Below the pieces are notes generated by a model, which worked only from the letters and a program-made list of their open reading frames with translations, did not search any database and was not told the DNA's origin. A stretch of DNA of 14,707 nucleotides. Origin: DASWUD01 sp036401755 (GTDB lineage: Bacteria > Pseudomonadota > Gammaproteobacteria > Thiohalomonadales > Thiohalomonadaceae). Each line of letters begins with the position of its first letter. Within the stretch, counting starts at the first letter, position 1. Where the stretch lies: contig DASWUD010000285.1 in the NCBI GenBank assembly GCA_036401755.1, positions 1-14,707 of the forward strand, read 5' to 3'. The position numbers and the translations under genes were made by a program. Below are positions 5,242 to 11,795 of this stretch, piece after piece.

Positions 5242-7941
5242 TCAGCTCAGGCGACCGTGACACTGCTTGTATTTTTTGCCGGAGCCGCACGGACAGGGCT
5301 CGTTGCGCCCCACCTTGCGCCCTTCACGCACAAAGGTCTCGGGCAGCGGTGCCTGCGTCTCCGGCTCTTCGCTGGCGAGGGCAGAGACCTCATCGTGGTG
5401 ATACTCCACCGGCACCTGGCTACGCCGCTGCTCTTCCACCGCTTCGACATCCGCTTCAGCACGCACCTGCACCTTGGCCAGAATTGTGATCACTTCATGC
5501 TTGATGCGGTCGAGCATCTGGCTGAAGAGAAGGAACGCCTCGCGCTTGTACTCCTGCTTCGGATTCTTCTGCGCATAACCACGCAGGTGGATCCCCTGGC
5601 GCAGATAATCCATCGCCGCCAGATGCTCCTTCCAGAGTGAATCGAGCACCTGCAGCATGACTGCCTTTTCAAAATGGCGCATCACACTGCTGCCGGCCTG
5701 TGCCTCTTTCGCCTCATAGCTCTTCACCACCTCGGCACGCAGCCGCTCGCGCAATCTCTCTTCATGCAGCGAACTATCGCTATCGAGCCAGTGCTGAATG
5801 GGCAGCTCCAGATTGAACTCACGCCCCATCGCTTCGGTGAGGCCGGCGATATCCCACTGCTCTTCGACGCTGCCAGAAGGAATGTACGCATCGATCACCG
5901 CGTTAATCACATCGGCACGGATCGCCCGGATGATCTCCGAGATATCACTCTGCGCCATCACTTCGTTGCGCTGCTCGTAGATCACCTTGCGCTGATCGTT
6001 GGCGACGTCGTCGTATTCGAGCAGCTGTTTGCGGATATCGAAGTTGTGCCCCTCCACCTTGCGCTGCGCATTTTCGATGGCACGCGACACCCAGGGGTGT
6101 TCGATTGCCTCCCCCTTCTGCATGCCGAGTTTCTGCATCAGACTGGCCATGCGCTCCGAGGCAAAGATGCGCATCAGGTTGTCCTGCAGCGACAGATAGA
6201 ACCGTGAGGAGCCGGCGTCGCCCTGGCGACCGGAACGGCCACGCAGCTGGTTGTCGATACGTCGCGACTCGTGCCGCTCGGTGCCGATGATGTGCAGCCC
6301 GCCGCTGGCCAGCACCGCATCGTGGCACTGCTGCCACGCCTCGCGCACCTTGCGCTTCGCCTCGTCATCGGCCTCACCCAGCGCCGCCAGTTCGGCTTCG
6401 AGACTGCCGCCCAGCACGATATCGGTACCACGCCCCGCCATGTTGGTGGCGATGGTGACCGCCGAGGGTCGGCCAGCCTGGGCGACAATCTCGGCCTCGC
6501 GCTCATGCTGTTTGGCGTTGAGCACTTCGTGGCGGATCCCCTCCTGCTTTAGCAGGCGTGACAGATATTCGGAAACCTCGATGGAGGTGGTGCCGACCAG
6601 AGCCGGCTGCGCACGCTGCACGCACGCCTTGATGTCTTCGATGATAGCCGCGTACTTGTCCTCCTGGGTAAGGAAGATCAGGTCGCCCATGTCATTGCGG
6701 ATCATTGGTCGATGTGTCGGGATCACCACCACTTCCAGGCCATAAATCTGCTGGAATTCGTAGGCCTCGGTGTCCGCCGTACCCGTCATGCCGGCCAGCG
6801 TCTTGTAGAGGCGGAAATAGTTCTGGAAGGTGATCGATGCGAGGGTCTGATTCTCGTTCTGAATGGGCACCCCTTCCTTTGCCTCGATCGCCTGATGTAG
6901 GCCATCCGACCAGCGCCGTCCTGCCAGGGTGCGACCGGTGAACTCGTCGACGATGACGATCTGGCGCTCCTTGATGATGTAATCCACATCCTTGTGGAAC
7001 AGGTGGTGTGCACGCAGCGCCGCATTGAGATGGTGCATCAGATTGATGTTGGCGGCATCGTAAAGACTGTCACCCTCGCCGAGCAGGCCGGCCTCCAGCA
7101 GCAGATCCTCCACCCGCTGATGCCCCTCCTCGGTGAGGTGGATCTGCTTGCTCTTCTCGTCGATGGTGAAATCGCCCGGGCCTTCCTCCTCCTCCTGGCG
7201 GGAGAGCTTCGGCACAAGCTCGTTGATGCGCACATAGAGCTGCGAGCTGTCTTCGGCCGGGCCGGAGATGATGAGCGGCGTGCGCGCCTCATCGATGAGG
7301 ATCGAGTCAACTTCGTCGACCACGGCAAAATTGAGCTCGCGCTGCACCTTGTCCGCCATGCTGAAGGCCATGTTGTCGCGCAGGTAGTCAAAGCCGAGCT
7401 CGTTGTTGGTGGCGTAAACAATGTCGCAGGCGTAGGCGGCGCGCTTTGCCTCGGTATCCATGCCTGGCACAACCACACCTGTGGTCATGCCGAGAAAGCC
7501 GTACAGGCGCCCCATCCATGCCGAGTCACGGCGCGCCAGGTAGTCGTTCACCGTCACCACATGCACGCCCTTGCTGCTCAATGCATTGAGATAGGTGGGC
7601 AGGGTCGCTACCAGGGTCTTGCCTTCGCCGGTGCGCATTTCGGCAATCTTGCCGCTATGGAGCACCATGCCACCGATGAGTTGCACATCATAATGGCGCA
7701 TACCGAGCACACGTCGCCCCGCTTCGCGCACCACGGCAAAGGCCTCTGGCAACAGATCATCGAGCGTCGCGCCCTGGGCGAGGCGGGCGCGAAATTCGGC
7801 CGTCTTGTCCTTGAGCGCCTCATCGGAGAGCGCCTGCAGGGCTGACTCATAACCGTTGATCTGCTCAACCGTGCCACGCAATTTTTTTACGAGCCGCTCA
7901 TTGCGCGTACCGAAGATTTTGTTCAGAAATTTTGTAACCAT
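5242..7941 (-). CDS. secA: Protein translocase ATPase SecA
   Basis: SecA is the ATPase motor that pushes unfolded precursor proteins through SecYEG. The 899 residues compare with 901 in E. coli. Features in order are the N-terminal basic helix, Walker A RTGEGKT at 103-109, Walker B/DEAD-like DEVDSILIDEAR at 209-220, the helicase-like motif GRSGRQGD in the second nucleotide-binding fold, a helical wing/scaffold region, and a C-terminal zinc motif with C883, C885, C894 and H895 that in E. coli binds SecB and phospholipid. The protein appears complete and undamaged. The ATG at 7941 gives the family-like start MVTKFLNKIFG; its ribosome-binding site is poor. No SecM-type regulator precedes it; a CapA-family gene lies 69 nt upstream instead. 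Confidence 0.99.
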   Translation of the reverse strand: MVTKFLNKIFGTRNERLVKKLRGTVEQINGYESALQALSDEALKDKTAEFRARLAQGATLDDLLPEAFAVVREAGRRVLGMRHYDVQLIGGMVLHSGKIAEMRTGEGKTLVATLPTYLNALSSKGVHVVTVNDYLARRDSAWMGRLYGFLGMTTGVVVPGMDTEAKRAAYACDIVYATNNELGFDYLRDNMAFSMADKVQRELNFAVVDEVDSILIDEARTPLIISGPAEDSSQLYVRINELVPKLSRQEEEEGPGDFTIDEKSKQIHLTEEGHQRVEDLLLEAGLLGEGDSLYDAANINLMHHLNAALRAHHLFHKDVDYIIKERQIVIVDEFTGRTLAGRRWSDGLHQAIEAKEGVPIQNENQTLASITFQNYFRLYKTLAGMTGTADTEAYEFQQIYGLEVVVIPTHRPMIRNDMGDLIFLTQEDKYAAIIEDIKACVQRAQPALVGTTSIEVSEYLSRLLKQEGIRHEVLNAKQHEREAEIVAQAGRPSAVTIATNMAGRGTDIVLGGSLEAELAALGEADDEAKRKVREAWQQCHDAVLASGGLHIIGTERHESRRIDNQLRGRSGRQGDAGSSRFYLSLQDNLMRIFASERMASLMQKLGMQKGEAIEHPWVSRAIENAQRKVEGHNFDIRKQLLEYDDVANDQRKVIYEQRNEVMAQSDISEIIRAIRADVINAVIDAYIPSGSVEEQWDIAGLTEAMGREFNLELPIQHWLDSDSSLHEERLRERLRAEVVKSYEAKEAQAGSSVMRHFEKAVMLQVLDSLWKEHLAAMDYLRQGIHLRGYAQKNPKQEYKREAFLLFSQMLDRIKHEVITILAKVQVRAEADVEAVEEQRRSQVPVEYHHDEVSALASEEPETQAPLPETFVREGRKVGRNEPCPCGSGKKYKQCHGRLS

Positions 7942-7965
7942 GTTTCTGTTTGGCTCACTTACCTT

Positions 7966-7974
7966 GTTATGCCA
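7966..7974 (-). promoter_or_regulatory. Weak candidate extended -10 element before secA
   Basis: In the 69-nt capA-secA gap the minus strand reads TGGCATAAC, an extended -10 pattern (TG, one base, then CATAAC with four of six matches). The nearest -35-like hexamer, TTCGCC, is 19 nt away and weak. If active it would give secA a leader of roughly 20 nt, apart from capA transcription. No terminator-like hairpin with a U-run lies in this gap, so read-through from capA is equally possible. Confidence 0.2.
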
Positions 7975-8010
7975 GCGAAATGCGGGAGCGGGCGAAGAGG
8001 CGGAAACGGA

Positions 8011-9228
8011 TTATTCTACCCGAGCAGGCGGGATTTTTCCCGTCGAACCCGGCTTACCGACCGCCAGCGCCCCGTCGATGCGCAGCAAGGTGCCGCCCTC
8101 ATCGATCTTCAGCGGGGAATCGGCAAAATTGCTTGCCGTCACCTGGGCCATCAAGCGTGCCGCCGCCACGGAGGGATCGGGCTGTGGCCCACCCGGACGC
8201 TGCTGGCGGAAAGAGTGGATATCACCCGAAATGAATCGCCCTTCACCATCCAGCGTCACCGTTACAAGCGGGGCTAGGCCGGTGCGCCCCGCAACATTGA
8301 CCCCCTGATAGGTGGCAAAATTCCCCAGGCTGTAGGCGATGAGTCGCTCCTGATAGAGCTCGATGCCACGCGGCACATGGGGACCATGACCGATCACCAG
8401 ATCGGCACCGGCCTCTACCGCCGCGCGTGCAAAGTGCGCGACATCGCCGCGATCCTCGCCGTGGTAGTACTCGCTGGCAAACGGGACATTAACGGCGTCA
8501 CTCCCTTCACTGCCGCCATGAAACGATACGATCACAATGTCGTGATCTGAGGCCAGCTGTGCGACGAGGCGCTTCATCTGTGCAATCTCACGCAGGTCAT
8601 GCGAACCGTCATAGGGTGCAAATGCAATGAAGGCAACACGTCGCCCGGCAACACTCCAGCTGGCCACATCACCGACCCGTCCCGAATGACGTATTCCCAC
8701 CGCGTCAAGATGGGTCATGGACGCACTGCGGCCCGCCTCGCCAAAATCGCGCGCGTGATTGTTGGCGAGACTGAGCACGTCAAACCCGCTTTCGGCCAAG
8801 AGCTGGGCATAGCGGCTGGGGGAGCGGAAGACGTAGCAACGGCCGTTGTTTTGACACTGTTTGAACGGCTTGCCACCGTCGAGGAGCACCCCTTCGAGGT
8901 TTCCCAGGGCGATATCGGCCGAGCGAAGTAGCGGCGCAGCCGCTGTGAGCATCTCTTTGCCATCATGTGGCGGCAGCGCATCGTCCGGAAAGTCGCTTCC
9001 CAGCATGATGTCGCCTACCGCAGCGACGGTGATGCGCTGCTGGGAGGGCTCGATGGCAGGCGCCGCAGCTTCCTTGGTAGGCGCAGTGGTACCCAGGGCT
9101 TCAGGTCGCGGTTGTGGTGTCGGCACAGGCTCGGCTTGTGGCGCCACGGGCAGGGAGCCGCATCCGTGCAGAAACAGCGCAGCAAACAACACCGGCAACA
9201 TCAGCCATCTTGCAGCGATACTCGTCAT
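8011..9228 (-). CDS. CapA/PgsA-family metallophosphatase-fold lipoprotein
   Basis: A 405-residue protein of the poly-gamma-glutamate capsule CapA family (PGA_cap), which has a calcineurin-like phosphoesterase fold. A signal peptide ends in the lipobox LHGC (C23), so it is probably membrane-anchored. A Pro/Ala-rich linker (about 27-62) precedes the catalytic domain. Family motifs in order are VGDIMLG with D73, GNLEG at 109-113, NNHARDFG at 156-163, HGG at 237-239, HGPH at 281-284 and SLGNF at 300-304. These are the metal- and phosphate-binding loops. C125 and C131 flank an insert after NLEG. No other polyglutamate genes (capB, capC) are nearby, so a capsule role is not supported and the substrate is unknown. 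A GAAGGG ribosome-binding site (9233-9238) precedes the ATG at 9228. In Pseudomonas the M23 gene and secA are adjacent; here capA lies between them. Confidence 0.93.
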   Translation of the reverse strand: MTSIAARWLMLPVLFAALFLHGCGSLPVAPQAEPVPTPQPRPEALGTTAPTKEAAAPAIEPSQQRITVAAVGDIMLGSDFPDDALPPHDGKEMLTAAAPLLRSADIALGNLEGVLLDGGKPFKQCQNNGRCYVFRSPSRYAQLLAESGFDVLSLANNHARDFGEAGRSASMTHLDAVGIRHSGRVGDVASWSVAGRRVAFIAFAPYDGSHDLREIAQMKRLVAQLASDHDIVIVSFHGGSEGSDAVNVPFASEYYHGEDRGDVAHFARAAVEAGADLVIGHGPHVPRGIELYQERLIAYSLGNFATYQGVNVAGRTGLAPLVTVTLDGEGRFISGDIHSFRQQRPGGPQPDPSVAAARLMAQVTASNFADSPLKIDEGGTLLRIDGALAVGKPGSTGKIPPARVE

Positions 9229-9258
9229 AACACCCTTCTCTCACCGGTAAATCTGATT

Positions 9259-9289
9259 AAAAAAAAAGGTGGCGATGTTGGTCGCCACC
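9259..9289 (-). terminator. Strong rho-independent terminator of the M23 peptidase gene
   Basis: A perfect eight-base-pair stem (GGTGGCGA at 9268-9275 pairing with TCGCCACC at 9282-9289) encloses a six-base loop. On the minus strand it is followed directly by nine Ts (A-run 9259-9267). It begins 52 nt after the M23 stop and ends 30 nt before the capA start, so it ends the M23 transcript. The plus-strand side lacks a comparable T-run. Confidence 0.93.
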
Positions 9290-9341
9290 CTCTTTGTCCT
9301 CTTCGCGCCCGACAGGTTCCGGCGAAGCAGCTCCCTCAGGC

Positions 9342-10271
9342 TTATTTCCAGTCGTTGCTGGCCCGGATATATTTCATCGGATCCACAACCTGGCCGTTAA
9401 AGTAGACTTCAAAATGGACATGGGGACCGGTGGAGCGCCCCGTGCTCCCCATCAGGGCGATGGGTTGGCCTTTCTTGATCATCTCGCCCATCTTCACCAG
9501 ATTCTTTTCGTTGTGGCCGTAACGGGTGACATAACCATTACCGTGCGTGACCTCAACCATATTGCCATAGCCGAGACGATTTCCCGACCAGGTCACCACG
9601 CCCGCGGCAACGGAGACCACTTCGGAACCCTCCTTGCCCGCCAGATCCACACCCTTATGCATAGCAATCCTGCCGGTGAAGGGGTCGTTGCGCAGGCCGA
9701 AGTGGGAGGAGATGAAACCGCTGTCGGAGGGGACGCCGTTTGGCACGACTTCGGCCTGAACCGCTTGATTGAGCAGTACCGTCTCCAACACGCTCAACTG
9801 CTGGCTGCGATCATTCAGTTGGGTGGAGAGGGCATCCAGCTGGCTGAGGAAATCAGGCAGCTGCATGGCGGCGCCTTCGCCCGTTTCCGGCCCCCCCTGG
9901 GCGGGGGGATTGCCGAAGTCGAACTCGCCATTGTCCAGTTTCGCCATCTTGGTCAGACGCTGTCCCAGGGCATCCAGGCGGATGACATGAGCCTGCATCT
10001 GTCCCAAGCGTACCGTCAGCGCCGCCAGATTCTCCTCAGCGGTCCGCTTGGCCTCTTCGATCTCCTGGCGTTGTTGCGTCAGTTCAGCCTGCATTCTGGA
10101 GGCGAGGGTTCCATCGGCGGCACCCCCTTCTGATGCCCAGCGATAGCCGACATAGCCGGACACCAGCGGCATGGCAAGAAAGATCCCCGTCGCCACCATG
10201 ATCAGGGTGCGCCGGCTCAGATTGATGCAGCCGGAGCATCCCAAGCGATTGGATATTAGAAGTATGTTCAT
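9342..10271 (-). CDS. M23-family metallopeptidase, membrane-anchored, with coiled coil
   Basis: A 309-residue probable peptidoglycan endopeptidase or a divisome-type regulator of the LytM class. A short cytoplasmic N-terminus with a CSGC motif (C12, C15) is followed by one membrane segment (about 22-44). Next come a periplasmic coiled coil (about 55-108), a Gly/Pro-rich linker (about 118-134), a second helical stretch, and the M23 domain (about 185-300). All zinc and catalytic residues are present: H205 and D209 (MHKGVDL), H253 (RYGHN), and H284 and H286 (HVHFE). It should therefore be active, unlike EnvC or NlpD. The same type of gene lies beside secA in Pseudomonas (PA4404). The ATG at 10271 starts the usual MNILLIS sequence. 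It is transcribed divergently from dciA and ends in the terminator at 9259-9289. Confidence 0.95.
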   Translation of the reverse strand: MNILLISNRLGCSGCINLSRRTLIMVATGIFLAMPLVSGYVGYRWASEGGAADGTLASRMQAELTQQRQEIEEAKRTAEENLAALTVRLGQMQAHVIRLDALGQRLTKMAKLDNGEFDFGNPPAQGGPETGEGAAMQLPDFLSQLDALSTQLNDRSQQLSVLETVLLNQAVQAEVVPNGVPSDSGFISSHFGLRNDPFTGRIAMHKGVDLAGKEGSEVVSVAAGVVTWSGNRLGYGNMVEVTHGNGYVTRYGHNEKNLVKMGEMIKKGQPIALMGSTGRSTGPHVHFEVYFNGQVVDPMKYIRASNDWK

Positions 10272-10325
10272 TAGCTAAACCCGTAAATCCGCTTTATTAT
10301 TCTGCTTCAGCCGCGAGGAGGCCGA
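10272..10325. promoter_or_regulatory. Divergent intergenic region between the M23 gene and dciA
   Basis: This 54-bp gap separates the starts of two genes reading outward, so promoters for both must lie here or inside the flanking 5' ends. It contains an AT-rich core, TTTATTATT around 10293-10301, that could supply -10 elements in either direction. No convincing -35 partner is visible on either strand. An AGGAGG ribosome-binding site for dciA is at 10316-10321, 4 nt before its ATG. Confidence 0.5.
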
Positions 10326-10766
10326 ATGTCCAATACACGCACACTTTCCAGCCTGCTCACAGACCCTCATGGTCCGTATGGCAAGCTCATCGAGCGCTCC
10401 CGTTTATACCACAATCTCCACACACAGCTGGAGTCCTTTCTGGGCCGGGATATCGCCAGCCACTGCCGGATCCAGAACCTGCGGGAGGGGATCCTCCTGC
10501 TGCAAGCCGACGCTCCATCGTGGGCAGCCCGCCTGCGCTTTGCACTGCCGCGCCTGCTGGAGCAGCTGCGTACCACTCCGGAGTTGGGCCGGTTGCACGA
10601 GATCCGGGTGCGAGTGGTGCCTACGGAACCGCCTCGGCCGGCCAAATCGCGTCGTGCCAAGCTTTCCAGCGCGGCCGCAGCGATACTCGATAACGCCGCC
10701 GCAGGGACCCCGGACCCGCAATTGCGTGACGCCCTACGGCGCCTGGCCCTCCGGGGAAAGCGTTAG
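10326..10766 (+). CDS. dciA: DciA family protein (DUF721), putative replicative helicase loader
   Basis: A 146-residue DUF721/DciA protein. DciA interacts with the replicative helicase DnaB and replaces DnaC/DnaI in most bacteria, so its presence argues against the enteric lineage. Visible are an N-terminal region with LLTDPHGPYGKLIERSRL, the core ILLLQADAPSWAARLRF (56-72) with the conserved tryptophan W66, then LPRLLEQLR, and a basic Pro/Arg-rich tail that is probably disordered. It is the only plus-strand gene within the ftsQ-to-lipoprotein minus-strand run. The start is fixed by AGGAGG just upstream. Its stop TAG (10764-10766) overlaps the lpxC stop on the other strand. The family call is solid; the symbol follows the family name. 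Confidence 0.88.
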   Translation: MSNTRTLSSLLTDPHGPYGKLIERSRLYHNLHTQLESFLGRDIASHCRIQNLREGILLLQADAPSWAARLRFALPRLLEQLRTTPELGRLHEIRVRVVPTEPPRPAKSRRAKLSSAAAAILDNAAAGTPDPQLRDALRRLALRGKR

Positions 10767-11674
10767 AGAGCTGCGAGCGGCTGACCACAGGGGATCGTGA
10801 TCCCCTTCTCTTCATCGAATGACACCATCTCCCACGCCGACTCATCGGCATAGAGGGCATGCAGCAGCCGGTTGTTGAGGGCGTGCCCCGATTTGTAGCC
10901 GCTAAATGCACCGAGCAGGCCCGAACCGAGCAGATAGAGATCACCGATGGCGTCCAGCACCTTGTGCTTGACGAACTCATCCTCGTAGCGCAAGCCATCC
11001 TCATTGAGCACGCGGTAATCATCGATAACGATGGCATTATCCATACTGGCGCCCAGTCCCAGATTGCGGGCATGCATCGCCTCAACCTGGCTCAGGAATC
11101 CGAAGGTACGGGCGCGGCTCACCTCCTTGACGAAGGAGGCGGTGGAAAAATCGAGTTCGGCGTGCTGAGTACGCCCCTTGAAGGCGGGATGATCGAAGCT
11201 GATGGTCATGGTGATCTTGAAACCATCAAAGGGGTCGAAGCGCACCCACTTGTCACCATCATGCAACTCGACCGTTTTCTTGATTCGAATGAAGCGCTTG
11301 GCGGCGCTCTGTTCCACGACTCCAGCCGACTGGAGCAGGAAGACAAAGGGGCCAGCGCTACCGTCCATGATGGGGATTTCCGGTGCGCTGACATCGATAT
11401 ATACGTTGTCGATCCCCATGCCGGCCAGTGCCGCCATCAAGTGCTCAATGGTGGCAACTCTCACCCCCTCCTTGCTCAGGGAGGTATTCATGGTGGTGTC
11501 GCTGACCAGCTCAGCCTTGGCAGGGATCTCGACCTGCGGGTCAAGATCCGTGCGGCAGAAGACTACTCCGGTATTGACCGGGGCCGGACGCAGGGTGAGA
11601 TAGACCTTCTCACCAGAGTGCAGTCCCACCCCAGTTGCGCGGATGACATTTTTGAGCGTTCTTTGCCGGATCAT
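10763..11674 (-). CDS. lpxC: UDP-3-O-acyl-N-acetylglucosamine deacetylase LpxC
   Basis: Zinc-dependent cytosolic enzyme that performs the committed step of lipid A synthesis. The 303-residue protein aligns almost without gaps to E. coli LpxC. Zinc ligands H78, H237 and D241, the catalytic acids E77 and the H264 base (in YKSGHALNN) are all present, each one residue before the E. coli number. RTLKN, the GVGLHSG block, PIMDGSAGPF and the VLNEDGLRYEDEFVKHK stretch are conserved. The C-terminus is short, and E. coli LpxC stability is set through its tail by FtsH; whether that applies here is unknown. It lies 121 nt after ftsZ with its own likely promoter. Its stop overlaps that of dciA by 4 nt, so no intrinsic terminator separates them. 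Confidence 0.98.
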   Translation of the reverse strand: MIRQRTLKNVIRATGVGLHSGEKVYLTLRPAPVNTGVVFCRTDLDPQVEIPAKAELVSDTTMNTSLSKEGVRVATIEHLMAALAGMGIDNVYIDVSAPEIPIMDGSAGPFVFLLQSAGVVEQSAAKRFIRIKKTVELHDGDKWVRFDPFDGFKITMTISFDHPAFKGRTQHAELDFSTASFVKEVSRARTFGFLSQVEAMHARNLGLGASMDNAIVIDDYRVLNEDGLRYEDEFVKHKVLDAIGDLYLLGSGLLGAFSGYKSGHALNNRLLHALYADESAWEMVSFDEEKGITIPCGQPLAAL

Positions 11675-11728
11675 GAGCTTGTTTCCACAACCCCCTGATT
11701 TCAGGAAGTTTTATCCAATGTGGGCGGC

Positions 11729-11737
11729 ATCATAACA
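11729..11737 (-). promoter_or_regulatory. Candidate extended -10 promoter of lpxC
   Basis: On the minus strand the ftsZ-lpxC gap reads TGTTATGAT, an extended -10 element (TG, one base, then TATGAT with five of six matches). The -35 region about 17 nt upstream is poor, as is common with extended -10 promoters. Transcription would start about 45 nt before the lpxC ATG. E. coli lpxC also has its own promoter in the ftsZ-lpxC gap, which supports the position though not the exact site. Confidence 0.45.
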
Positions 11738-11762
11738 CAGCAGCAATCGCCAGCCTAGCGAA

Positions 11763-11778
11763 GGCCGTCACAGCGGCC
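11763..11778 (-). other. GC-rich hairpin between ftsZ and lpxC
   Basis: GGCCG (11763-11767) pairs with CGGCC (11774-11778) around a six-base loop, 18 nt after the ftsZ stop. No T-run follows on the minus strand, so it is at most a weak or factor-dependent terminator, a transcription pause, or a 3'-end-stabilising structure for the fts messenger. Confidence 0.35.
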
Positions 11779-11795
11779 ATGACCGCCTAACGCCC

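Noticed and set aside
6994..7845. Open frame of 283 codons on the plus strand opposite secA
   Set aside because: It mirrors strongly conserved SecA codons and has no domain signal or ribosome-binding site, so it is a shadow of secA.
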